Positions 44,501 through 52,792 of a DNA stretch of 64,000 bases are shown in pieces. Each line of letters begins with the position of its first letter. Positions within the stretch are counted from its first letter, which is position 1. The DNA is from Thermoactinomyces mirandus. GTDB lineage: Bacteria; Bacillota; Bacilli; Thermoactinomycetales; Thermoactinomycetaceae. The translations under genes and the position numbers were made by a program. The stretch covers positions 1 through 64,000 of the forward strand of contig NZ_JACEOL010000003.1 of NCBI RefSeq assembly GCF_013868055.1, in the 5' to 3' direction. The notes under the pieces were generated by a model. The model had not been told where the DNA came from, did no database searches, and saw only the letters and a program-made list of their open reading frames with translations.

Positions 44501-47500
44501 TTATTTTTTTGAGTGAACTGGCGGTCCCAAAAACAAGGGGGAAGGAAGGGTTTTTGCGCAGGCTGCCTGCAACAGGCCATAACCGATCCCGGCAAGCCCC
44601 AGCATCAGGCCCTGCAATTGAACACCGGCAACGGCACCGCATTTCCAATCATTAATGTTTTTTATATTGGACAAAACCGCGCCGGCCTGCTGAAGGGCAA
44701 ATTTCTCCAGATCCCGGTCGCCTTTCTGTTCCGCGGCCAACAGCAAAAAGGAAAGATTCCCCATGTCGCCATGGCATAAACAATGCGTATGCCCAAAGCC
44801 ACGTTCTTTCGTCAGTTTAATACAAATATCCACTTCTTCATCCATATAGGCATCATCTATCTTGTTTTTCATCAACAGGCGGCTCATTCCGATCCCCGGC
44901 GCACCATTACACCAACTGATCAGGGACATCGTGTGGGGCCTGACCCGCAAATCCTTCCAGTTCTTCTCTTCAGGGACAAACAGGCTTCTTTCAAACTCAA
45001 GCGATTTCAAAACCAATTGCTCATATTTTTTATGTCCGGTTTTGGCAAACAGTTCGGCAAGAGCCCATGCAATCCCCGCCGCTCCATGTGAAAACCCTCC
45101 AACGGGAATATTGGAAACCTGGTTTCTCCATCCTGTTCCCGTTTCCAGATCTTCCGCATGTTCCGCCAGATGGTTTCCGCACTGAATCGCCAGATCCAGC
45201 AAATATTTTTCATGGGTTTCTTCATGCAACTGCAGCAATACAACAATCAGGCCGGCTACGCCACTGAGCAAATCGTAGGCACGGTCTTCATGCAAAACTT
45301 TTTCCAGTCTTCTGCTCTCCTCCAATGCCAGATCAAGCAATGAAGCATCCCCAAATACATGAGCCAAATGATGCAATGTGTAAAGAACCGAACCATGTCC
45401 CATATATGCAGATGGATGAACGGCATATTTTCTGTTCAACGCCATGTCCAACAAGCCGGTCAAAGATGCCTCGGCCAATCTCATGAATTTGGACGACTTT
45501 GTTTTTTGTGCCAGATAGGCATAGAAAAACGCCATTCCGGACAATCCATTATACAGTCCAATGTCCAGGGCTGCATATTGCCACTGCAAATTCATTCCCA
45601 TCCATTGCAGCCCCAGCCAGGTCACATCTTTTCTTTCACTGCCCCAGATTGCCTTGTCAGCCAGATAATTCCCGATCTGTACAGCCTTTTCCACAAGCGC
45701 CTTTCTGTCTGACAATTCCTTGACCGGACCCCTGTCTTCCTCCGGATGGCATACCACACCAATTTCATGTCCCTCTTTTCCGATTCCGAGTGAAGCCCGG
45801 ACGATACAGCACTGCTCCTCGCAATCTTCCAAACTTAAATGACGGCATCGATTCAGGACAATGGACAAGCCGTCCTGCGCAAAAAAATCCTCTATTTTCT
45901 TTCCTCTGCTATCCCAGAGATGAATGGAACCAGGTTTGGAATGAAAGTACGGAATGTCACCGTGCAACAAATCCTCCAATTCCGAAGCAATCGTCTTCAT
46001 CAAGTGCGGCGCTCCTTCAAGTCCGGCCCATAACCGGTCCATCAGCCGGTTGCGATCCAGCCCGTTCCTCAGGAAATCCGGGTGGTTGCCACCTTCCAGC
46101 AACAATGAGTAAATATAAGTGGGCCGTAAAACACAGCGGATCGAGTCGTTCTGAAACTTTTGCACTGCATGAACCAATTCCTGCCGAAATTGCAAAAACA
46201 GATCATAAGCCTGTTTAAATCCTGTAATCAAATCTTCCGCATAATCGCGAAAATCGACTCTTCGGCCATACAGGACCGGCCTGTTATTTCCGCCGCTTAA
46301 CATTCCCGGTTTGCGAACAGCTCTCATATTTTCCGTACCCACTTCTTCCCATTGCAAGATATCAAACGGAGTTTCCTGGTTTTCTTCACCGCCCAATCCT
46401 CCAATTTCAGTTGCTTTTTTTCCATTTTCTCCTCCCAATAGGCTGGGAAGCATCTGCGTGCGCAAAACAGTGTTGGAAACATGTTCCCTGGCCTTCACCA
46501 AAGCGGACTCATAATGCTGATTTGGCATTACCCGCGGAGTGAACAAGGTTTCCGTATCCACCAGGAAAGGATATTCCCCTGATGCAATCACATTCTCAAA
46601 ATGGAAATCGGTCGCCTCAAGAAGATAAAGCAATGCCAGATATCCGCCCTGCCGCTGATAAAAACGCCCGACTTCCTCTTTTGTGTGGCAATGGTTCGGA
46701 ACAATGAATTCTTCCCAGCCATATTTGCCTTTATCCAAAATTTTTTGAATCCGGAACTGTGGGGAAAAGCCTTTTTCATTCAGCCATTGCAACATTTCCT
46801 GGAAATGGAAGGCTACCCCAAGGGGCTTTGGCTTGTACACAAGTTTCGATCCATCCTCAAATGTCAAAATCATGACATTCTGTCCCTGTTTATGGGAGTC
46901 TGACAAGCCGCATTCCAATTTTCTGATGCGACCGGTTTCCATGTTCAAAACCTGCCTGATTTCGTTCTGGTCACCGCAAAACCTGTCCACGGCTTCTGCA
47001 ATGTTCCGGACCCAGTTGTTTGTCAAAGTGGTTATCAATCTGGCAAGAACGGGATATTCGGCATAAATCTTTACAAGTTTCCCCAGTTCCGTCAGATGGC
47101 AGTCCAAATAATACTGGTACCTTGCCTTTGCATTGTCTCCCTTTAACTGATCCGTCAACCTGGCGATATGCAATTCCAGTGTAAACGTTTGAGCCGCGGT
47201 GCGTGTCAATTTATTGCCCAAATCATAGACCAGCTGTGCAGTAAATCTGTCTGTTGCAAAAGGCAGCATCCCGTATTTTTTTTCCAGATTGCGCCAATGG
47301 CAGCGAAACTCTTTATCCGCCCAGGCCAAAAAAGGCCAGACTCCATTCACATAAGGAAAATCGCAAAACCGGATCAGACAGTTTCGCCTTTCAATGGTGG
47401 TTTTGGCTGCCAGTTCACAGATTTGGCTGAACTGTTTCAGCCAGGCACCTGCATTCTTTACGGATGGTTGATCCTTCGTGGCGATCAGGGATTGAAATTG

Positions 47501-47707
47501 CATTTCGCTTAACTGATCATTGCTCAATCTTTTTCTGAACAGTGTTTCAGACTTCAGACCGGTTTCTCTCCGCCAACGGGAAACTTTTTTTGCAATATCC
47601 TGATCAGATAAATCCACATGATCCTGAAAAGTCCGTTCCGATAAAAAAGAGCCCGAGAAAAAAGTTTTCATGATGTCATCGCTGAAGCACTTTCTTTGGC
47701 TGATCAT
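44501..47707 (-). CDS. lanM: class II lanthipeptide synthetase LanM
   Basis: A 1068-residue enzyme. The N-terminal two thirds are the dehydratase domain (DUF4135), which phosphorylates and eliminates Ser/Thr: LTFEDGSKLVYKPKPLGVAFHF, the DFHFENVIASGEYPFLVDTETLF kinase-like core and RPTYIYSLLLEGG. The C-terminal third is LanC-like, with zinc ligands Cys 933 (WCNGAPGIG), Cys 978 and His 979 (HCLCHGDMGN), and closes the thioether rings. ATG 47707 has GAGGTG eight bases upstream. It follows the two precursor genes, with an attenuator-like hairpin between, so less synthetase than precursor is made. Confidence 0.97.
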   Translation of the reverse strand: MISQRKCFSDDIMKTFFSGSFLSERTFQDHVDLSDQDIAKKVSRWRRETGLKSETLFRKRLSNDQLSEMQFQSLIATKDQPSVKNAGAWLKQFSQICELAAKTTIERRNCLIRFCDFPYVNGVWPFLAWADKEFRCHWRNLEKKYGMLPFATDRFTAQLVYDLGNKLTRTAAQTFTLELHIARLTDQLKGDNAKARYQYYLDCHLTELGKLVKIYAEYPVLARLITTLTNNWVRNIAEAVDRFCGDQNEIRQVLNMETGRIRKLECGLSDSHKQGQNVMILTFEDGSKLVYKPKPLGVAFHFQEMLQWLNEKGFSPQFRIQKILDKGKYGWEEFIVPNHCHTKEEVGRFYQRQGGYLALLYLLEATDFHFENVIASGEYPFLVDTETLFTPRVMPNQHYESALVKAREHVSNTVLRTQMLPSLLGGENGKKATEIGGLGGEENQETPFDILQWEEVGTENMRAVRKPGMLSGGNNRPVLYGRRVDFRDYAEDLITGFKQAYDLFLQFRQELVHAVQKFQNDSIRCVLRPTYIYSLLLEGGNHPDFLRNGLDRNRLMDRLWAGLEGAPHLMKTIASELEDLLHGDIPYFHSKPGSIHLWDSRGKKIEDFFAQDGLSIVLNRCRHLSLEDCEEQCCIVRASLGIGKEGHEIGVVCHPEEDRGPVKELSDRKALVEKAVQIGNYLADKAIWGSERKDVTWLGLQWMGMNLQWQYAALDIGLYNGLSGMAFFYAYLAQKTKSSKFMRLAEASLTGLLDMALNRKYAVHPSAYMGHGSVLYTLHHLAHVFGDASLLDLALEESRRLEKVLHEDRAYDLLSGVAGLIVVLLQLHEETHEKYLLDLAIQCGNHLAEHAEDLETGTGWRNQVSNIPVGGFSHGAAGIAWALAELFAKTGHKKYEQLVLKSLEFERSLFVPEEKNWKDLRVRPHTMSLISWCNGAPGIGMSRLLMKNKIDDAYMDEEVDICIKLTKERGFGHTHCLCHGDMGNLSFLLLAAEQKGDRDLEKFALQQAGAVLSNIKNINDWKCGAVAGVQLQGLMLGLAGIGYGLLQAACAKTLPSPLFLGPPVHSKK

Positions 47708-47769
47708 CTATGGAACACCTCTTTACTATTCGGAATTATCGATTTATAATAGAATTGTTAAGAATATAC

Positions 47770-47798
47770 AAAAGAGTGCGGCCTAAGCCACACTCTTG
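47770..47798 (-). terminator. attenuator hairpin between lanA1 and lanM
   Basis: On the minus strand, AAGAGTGTGGC and GCCGCACTCTT pair around TTAG, followed by TTGT. The short T tract suggests partial read-through into lanM. Confidence 0.75.
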
Positions 47799-47811
47799 GA
47801 AACGGAATCAC

Positions 47812-48033
47812 TTAGCAGCAGTCACGTCCAGCCCAGGAACATTCTGTAATACCGCTGTGACATGTACATTCTGCAGTGATGGACGGGAAACCGCCAGATC
47901 CGCATCCGCCTACCACGTTTGCCAGGATCGATTCGTCCAGTTCTTTTGCCAGGGAACCTGCCGGATGATCGATCCCTTTTTCTGCACGTAACTCCGGATT
48001 TTTCAAAAGACGAATCATTTGTTCTTTGCTCAT
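47812..48033 (-). CDS. lanthipeptide precursor LanA1
   Basis: A 73-residue peptide: a 43-residue leader (MSKEQMIRLLKNPELRAEKG, then HPAG, KELDESILANVVGG) and a 30-residue core. The leader with HPAG, ELDE and a double-Gly end is the type 2 (mersacidin/lichenicidin-like) class cut by LanT. The core has six Cys (1, 13, 15, 22, 29, 30) and seven Ser/Thr; its SITAEC segment resembles the lipid II-binding T/S-x-T/S-x-E-C motif of mersacidin and lacticin 481 peptides. AAGGGG lies nine bases upstream. Core identical to LanA2. Confidence 0.95.
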   Translation of the reverse strand: MSKEQMIRLLKNPELRAEKGIDHPAGSLAKELDESILANVVGGCGSGGFPSITAECTCHSGITECSWAGRDCC

Positions 48034-48058
48034 GAATCACAACCCCTTTTTTAAATAA

Positions 48059-48277
48059 TCAGCAACAATCGCGTCCAGCCCAGGAACATTCTGTGATACC
48101 GCTGTGACATGTACATTCTGCGGTAATGGACGGGAAACCGCCAGATCCGCATCCGCCTACCACGTTTGCCAGGACCGCTTCATCCAGTTCTTTTGCCAGG
48201 GAACCTGCCGGATGATCGATCCCTTCCGCACGCAGCTCCGGATTTTTCCAAAGGCGAATCATCTGTTCTTTGCTCAT
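48059..48277 (-). CDS. lanthipeptide precursor LanA2
   Basis: A 72-residue peptide. The leader differs from LanA1 at a few places (Leu10 to Trp, one Lys deleted, Ser-Ile to Ala-Val before LANVVGG); the 30-residue core is identical in protein but has six silent nucleotide differences. AGGAGG is upstream; ATG 48277 or the adjacent ATG 48280 may be used. It is 25 bp upstream of LanA1, in the same transcript. Confidence 0.94.
   Translation of the reverse strand: MSKEQMIRLWKNPELRAEGIDHPAGSLAKELDEAVLANVVGGCGSGGFPSITAECTCHSGITECSWAGRDCC
48059..48277 (-). repeat. tandem duplication of the precursor gene (second unit 47812-48033)
   Basis: The two precursor genes align over their whole length with one 3-bp indel. 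In the core all six differences are silent. Confidence 0.9.
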
Positions 48278-48364
48278 CATGGTCACCTCCTGTTTATGGC
48301 GCTATCCTAGTTATAACTCATCTTGATCGTCATTGTCCTTAAATTTATCTAACAAAACATAATA

Positions 48365-48982
48365 TTATTTAATTTCAGATTTAATTTCTTCAAAAGTTGG
48401 CTCTACCTTGATCCCATTTACATAAACCGTTGGCACGAAGTTGATATGGTTCTCCATACAGAATCGCCAATCTTTTTCCACCTCCTCGTAAACCCTTTTT
48501 TTCTCGACATCCTCCCTCAATTTCTCATAATCTATTCCAGGCACTTCCTTCCTTACAAATGCCATGAGCCCATCCATCGTGACCCAATCCTTTTTATTAC
48601 GCTGTTTTTCTTTATTGAAGGCATGATAAAAATCCCAAAAACGCCCGGGGTTTTGCTGATAAATCCCTTGTCCAAACATTCCTGCCAAAACCGATTCCTC
48701 GCTTAGAAACTGATTATCGATAAAGTAAAACTTTGCCTTTCCGGTATCGATCAATTCTTTTTTTATTTTGGGAAATTCATTGAGTGCAAAGCTGCGGCAT
48801 GATCCACATGAAAAATCACCAATTTCCACAATGGTCACGGGTGCATCCTTGCTCCCAAGCACCGGTTGGCCTTCCAGGGGTAAAGCAACCGATGGCTCCT
48901 CTTGCCGGGTCATTCCCCAAAAGAACAACACTCCACAAATTACCAGGACAACGATACCACTCATCACTGTCAACTTTTTCAA
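48365..48982 (-). CDS. DsbA/BdbD-like membrane-anchored thiol oxidoreductase
   Basis: A 205-residue protein with one N-terminal membrane helix (VMSGIVVLVICGVLFFWGM) and an extracytoplasmic thioredoxin fold: VTIVEIGDFSCGSCRSFA with CGSC at about 59-62, a helical insert (QGIYQQNPGRFWDFYHAFN), and the cis-Pro loop FVPTVYVNG. Such DsbA/BdbD types make or protect disulfides outside the cell. It is directly upstream of the precursor genes and reads the same way; the core peptide has six cysteines and ends in Cys-Cys, so it may act on the exported peptide or keep its thiols in the right state. Confidence 0.88.
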   Translation of the reverse strand: MKKLTVMSGIVVLVICGVLFFWGMTRQEEPSVALPLEGQPVLGSKDAPVTIVEIGDFSCGSCRSFALNEFPKIKKELIDTGKAKFYFIDNQFLSEESVLAGMFGQGIYQQNPGRFWDFYHAFNKEKQRNKKDWVTMDGLMAFVRKEVPGIDYEKLREDVEKKRVYEEVEKDWRFCMENHINFVPTVYVNGIKVEPTFEEIKSEIK

Positions 48983-49123
48983 ATTCCATCCCCCTCCAAT
49001 CTTTTTTCATCCACCATTATTTCATGGCAAATAAACCCATGTCCTTAATAGCGTTAAGATTAATTCCCCCTACATCGGGCAAAACATTTGTTGTATTCTT
49101 CGATTTAATTGGTTCGCAAACAG

Positions 49124-49157
49124 AAAAAAGTTGGCCATGAACAGGGAGCCAACTTTC
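49124..49157 (-). terminator. Rho-independent terminator of the small lipoprotein gene
   Basis: On the minus strand, GAAAGTTGGC and GCCAACTTTTTTC form a ten-base stem with T run, 30 bp after the stop codon at 49189. Confidence 0.85.
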
Positions 49158-49188
49158 AGGAAGTATCTTATGCAGCCATCTTTATTGA

Positions 49189-49314
49189 TCAGTCCGTTTG
49201 GGATTGTTCCTTCTCTTCGACAGGCAGTGAATGATTAACATTGCCTAACAGGGAATTACAAGCGGTCAGGGTGAAAAATGTAAAAATACATGCCACCAGC
49301 AACACCTTTTTCAT
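49189..49314 (-). CDS. 41-residue lipoprotein at the edge of the lanthipeptide cluster
   Basis: ATG 49314 has AAAGGAGG seven bases upstream. The product MKKVLLVACIFTFFTLTAC ends its hydrophobic stretch in the lipobox LTAC (Cys 19), leaving only about 22 acidic/polar residues outside. A strong ribosome-binding site and its own terminator make it a real gene despite its size. Small lipoproteins can act as immunity or sensing proteins in lantibiotic clusters (LanI-like), which would fit the position but is unproven. Confidence 0.75.
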   Translation of the reverse strand: MKKVLLVACIFTFFTLTACNSLLGNVNHSLPVEEKEQSQTD

Positions 49315-49436
49315 CATTTTTCCTCCTTTTTTATTTATCATAGTATGAAATACTTAAATATTTCTGATATAAACCTTAATTTATTCTTATTTTTAATGCT
49401 TCGTTTGAAACGATCCAGCTCTTCAACAAAACAAAA

Positions 49437-49722
49437 AATCTCCGCTTTCCGCAGAGATTTCAGCTTGTCAACAAAGTGTCAGAAATCGATTTTTAGGACT
49501 CCGTTCCGTCTCCGCCTTGCAAAGAAGTAGTTATGACGCTCAGCAATCCCTTCCAGGCGGGCTCAAAACTCGCTTGCGCTCAAACAGTTTCGCCCGTTTT
49601 CCCCGGAAGGGAATGCTTTCGCTTTGTAGCGGCTCCAAAGTCACTCCGCTTCTAAAAATCGTCTTCCTCTATATGTTTTTCTACAGTCTGAAATCTCCCT
49701 TTCCGCAGAGATTTCGTCTTGG
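49437..49722. repeat. direct repeats (about 30 bp, hairpin-forming) flanking repeat copy A
   Basis: AAATCTCCGCTTTCCGCAGA (49437 onward) and AAATCTCCCTTTCCGCAGAG (49691 onward) share nearly all bases and both continue GATTTC-x-x-CTTG. Each can fold with AAATCTC/GAGATTT arms. Confidence 0.65.
49487..49661. repeat. short interspersed repeat, copy A (MITE-like)
   Basis: A 175-bp element bounded by a perfect 10-bp terminal inverted repeat, CGATTTTTAG at the left and CTAAAAATCG at the right. It contains CAGGCGGGCTC and GCTCAAACAGTTTCGCCCG, which can pair through GGCGGGC/GCCCG. It has no coding capacity. Confidence 0.65.
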
Positions 49723-49746
49723 AAATGGTGGTTACTTTGCGGGGTT

Positions 49747-50721
49747 TTATTTTTTAATTCCCACCGGCTTTCTGATCTCCATCAATTGGCCAGTAATAAT
49801 ATGCTGTACTGGCATGGCCTCCTCCCGCCAGCTCTTCGGCGGCAAGGTGCCCCAGAACGTAGCTCGCTGCGGGTCATTCAGATGCCAGCGGATCGGCTTC
49901 CAGTCCGGATCGTTTGTGAAGTAATCGCCCGTGTACAATTCTGTCCGGTGTCCGTCCGGATCCCGAACATAGACGAAGAAAGCGTTGGATGTGCCATGCC
50001 GGCCCGGAGCGCGTTCAATATTGGCGTAGTAGCCGATACTGGCCAAATGATCGCACGCATCCAGAATCGTTTTGGCGTCGTCAATCCAGAAACCGGTATG
50101 ATGATAACGCGGGCCGGCATCACGAATCAGGGCCAGATCATGAACGGTCGGCTTTCGATGCAGCCAGGCGGCCCATAAATATTCTCCGTTTTCGCCTGCG
50201 ACTGTATACTCGGAGCACATGAAACCCATTTTCTCCATATACCAGCGATAAGCCAAATCGATATCCCGGACGAGGCAATTGGCGTGGTCAATCCGTTTGA
50301 CCCTGGCGCCTCTGTGCAGGTAATATTTTTGAATCAGGGGTTCGGCCCAATCCATCTCGCAAAAGAATTCAACAGGAAACCCTTGTGGATCCTGCATACG
50401 AATCGCTCTTCCCTGGCCGCGCTCTTCTCCCTTTTCAAGCCAGCGGAAGGGCAGGCCTTCTTCTATAAACAGTTTTTCCAATTTGTCCAGATCTTCGTCG
50501 CTTGCCACCCGATAGGCAATATGATTGAGACTTGGCCGCTCCGCTTTTGTCAGAACCAGGCAATGATGATTTCCATCATCCAACCCTCTCAGATAGATAT
50601 TGTTTTCATCCGCTTCGGTTTCAATCATTCCCAGCCCTTCCACATAGAAGTGGCGCGCCTTCTCCAGATCGGTCACATTGATATTCACATGATGCAATCG
50701 GATGATATTGGCATCACTCAT
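49747..50721 (-). CDS. hpaD: 3,4-dihydroxyphenylacetate 2,3-dioxygenase
   Basis: A 324-residue extradiol dioxygenase with two VOC modules. The metal site is in the C-terminal module: His in RIDHANCLVRDI, His in GPRYHHTGFWIDD and Glu in GHRTELYTGDYF. The C-terminal DPQRATFWGTLPPKSW is typical of the HpaD (2,3-HPCD) group. It opens the ring of homoprotocatechuate. hpaB upstream makes that substrate. Later pathway genes (hpaE, hpaF, hpaG) are not in the window. Confidence 0.92.
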   Translation of the reverse strand: MSDANIIRLHHVNINVTDLEKARHFYVEGLGMIETEADENNIYLRGLDDGNHHCLVLTKAERPSLNHIAYRVASDEDLDKLEKLFIEEGLPFRWLEKGEERGQGRAIRMQDPQGFPVEFFCEMDWAEPLIQKYYLHRGARVKRIDHANCLVRDIDLAYRWYMEKMGFMCSEYTVAGENGEYLWAAWLHRKPTVHDLALIRDAGPRYHHTGFWIDDAKTILDACDHLASIGYYANIERAPGRHGTSNAFFVYVRDPDGHRTELYTGDYFTNDPDWKPIRWHLNDPQRATFWGTLPPKSWREEAMPVQHIITGQLMEIRKPVGIKK

Positions 50722-50865
50722 ATTTTTCTCTCCTCAGGTCCCGGATGTGATAAATAGAGCCATTCTCCGTTCCATAAGGAACTGAAAATGACCCGTTTTT
50801 CATTTTGAATGGACTTACAGATAAATAACATATTTGTTCAGGAATCAGGATAAAAGCCGGTTTTC

Positions 50866-52338
50866 CTATGATTTGGATGCCGTTTGTTTTGTGTTTGCCC
50901 GATCCAGGAATTCCCTTACCAACTCTTTATATTTGTCTTTCTCGTGCCAGTCGTAATAAGCCCCTGCCATGCGGACCGGATCGCCGAAGAAGTAATATTC
51001 ATACAGCATCTGGCGTGTGGCAAAGGCACTCATGGAGACATCCCAGGCCAAACGGTACAATTGCACGCGCTCGTATCCGTCAATGGCCGCACCCTGATTA
51101 TATTTGTGCATCAGGTCGCCAATGTCATCCGCTTCAAAATCAGCCTGTGTCGGAATCGCCATCAAACCGCTGGAACCAAGGATGCGAATAATTTCCGTCA
51201 AACGCTGGTACACTTTGGGATACCAGTTACGGGCTGTGTTTAATGGGGCGAAGTCCGGGGTCATGTTTCCATATTGATCGATATTGGCCCCCGCTTCCGA
51301 TTGCAGGAGAAGCGCTTTCATAATTTCCAGCGTAATCATCACTTCTGTCGCCTTTTCCTTGACGTGCTGGAACCTGGAAATATTGATTGCGTCGATAATG
51401 CTTAACACAATGCCGAGGATAAACTCCGTTTTTGCCAGATTTTTCGCCACAACCTGATGGGTCATGTGAATAACGGCATTGGTTTCAAAATACGTCCGAT
51501 TGCATAAATCATGGTTTCCGGCAATAAATACGCGATCCCAGGGAACCAGTACATCTTCAAACACCACAATGGCATCGCTTTCATCAAAGCGGGCACCCAT
51601 TGGATGATCCCACTGATTTTTGCCATAATCAAACGACTCGCGGCAAATAAATTTTAATCCAGGCGTATTGTTGGGGATGGCAAAGGCGAAGGCATAAGGA
51701 TCATCTTCACTGGTTGCTTTATTGAGGGTCGAAGGAAAAACAACAATTTCATCGGTTACCCCGCCAAGGGTCGCCAGCAAACGGCAACCGCGCACAATGA
51801 TTCCTTCAGAAGTTTTATCCACAATCCTGGCTGAAAGATAGGGATCTCTCTGATTGGACTGATTTTTGGCCCGGTTTGCCTGCGGATGAATCAGGGTATG
51901 TGTCAGACTGATATCGTTTTCCCGGCAATATTCATAGTACTTGCGCACGTTTTCGCCGAACATCGGGTTATCCTGGGCAAAAAAAGATGCTGCTGTTCCA
52001 AAGGACATCACGCTGGTATTCAAATAGTCCGGCGACCGCCCCATCATACCGCCGGAGTAACGGGCCCATTCATAGACCATCTCTCTTCTGCGGGCCAGAT
52101 CTTCCTTTGTCCTCGGCTCAATAAAGGATAAACCCACGGGATCCCCGGTGGTCGGAGAGGTATATAACATCCTGTCCGGCTTTTTATGCTGGAGATCATA
52201 CAGATCGACCATGCTTTTTACAATGTTTCGAAATGCCGGATGCTCGGAGACCTTGTCCACCTTCTCACCATGAATCCAAACATTGTTTTTCGCCTTGTCC
52301 AGGGCTTCCAAATATTGCTTTCCTGTTCTTGCCGGCAT
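50866..52338 (-). CDS. hpaB: 4-hydroxyphenylacetate 3-monooxygenase, oxygenase component
   Basis: A 490-residue FADH2-dependent monooxygenase of the acyl-CoA-dehydrogenase-like fold. Markers: GKQYLEALDKAKNNVWIHGEKV at the start, YSGGMMGRSPDYLN, THTLIHPQANRAK, VRGCRLLATLGGVTDEIVVFPS, FDESDAIVVFEDVLVPWDRVF and GSSGLMAIPTQADF. It needs an external flavin reductase (HpaC), which is not encoded nearby. ATG 52338 has GAGGG seven bases upstream. Same strand as hpaD, 144 bp apart. Confidence 0.94.
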   Translation of the reverse strand: MPARTGKQYLEALDKAKNNVWIHGEKVDKVSEHPAFRNIVKSMVDLYDLQHKKPDRMLYTSPTTGDPVGLSFIEPRTKEDLARRREMVYEWARYSGGMMGRSPDYLNTSVMSFGTAASFFAQDNPMFGENVRKYYEYCRENDISLTHTLIHPQANRAKNQSNQRDPYLSARIVDKTSEGIIVRGCRLLATLGGVTDEIVVFPSTLNKATSEDDPYAFAFAIPNNTPGLKFICRESFDYGKNQWDHPMGARFDESDAIVVFEDVLVPWDRVFIAGNHDLCNRTYFETNAVIHMTHQVVAKNLAKTEFILGIVLSIIDAINISRFQHVKEKATEVMITLEIMKALLLQSEAGANIDQYGNMTPDFAPLNTARNWYPKVYQRLTEIIRILGSSGLMAIPTQADFEADDIGDLMHKYNQGAAIDGYERVQLYRLAWDVSMSAFATRQMLYEYYFFGDPVRMAGAYYDWHEKDKYKELVREFLDRANTKQTASKS

Positions 52339-52792
52339 GCAGATCCCTCTTTTCCTCTCAAGATTTAAAATATTTAGATTATTAAAACGGAACAATGAGG
52401 CTTGATTAAGCCTCTGGCAATATGAGTATTTCCGCTTATTGTAAATCTCTTTTTTTAAAGTATACCGTCTTTTTTCTTACATTAAAAATATATATATTGT
52501 ATATATCATATATGAAACACATATATTCATTTTTAATATGAAGCAAACTTTAGAAAAATATATACAGGAAGGCGATTTTCGGAACTCTGTCGTCTCCACC
52601 TTGCCAACAAGCCATCATAACGCTCAGCATTCACTTCCAGGCGGGCTCTTCACTTGCTTGCGCTCAAACAGTTTCGCCCGTTTTCCCTGTAAGTAAATGC
52701 CTTCAAATTACTCCACTTCTAAAAATCGCTAGTTCACCTTTATCGACAAGCAGATTCGTATTTGAAATAAATGTCAAATGATCTCTCCAAAT
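52339..52792. other. intergenic region with repeat copy B
   Basis: It holds the hpaB promoter (very AT-rich at 52480-52560) and repeat copy B at 52573-52729. No gene. Confidence 0.55.
52573..52729. repeat. short interspersed repeat, copy B (MITE-like)
   Basis: Starts CGATTTTCGGAACTCTG and ends CTAAAAATCG. The central blocks AGGCGGGCTC and TTGCGCTCAAACAGTTTCGC are nearly identical to copy A. It has the same orientation as copy A. Confidence 0.65.

Larger units (their letters stand above)
49315..49746. other. intergenic region with repeat copy A and direct-repeat hairpins
   Basis: It contains repeat copy A (49487-49661) framed by two near-identical hairpins with arms AAATCTC and GAGATTT (49437-49468 and 49691-49722). 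No gene is supported. Confidence 0.55.
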
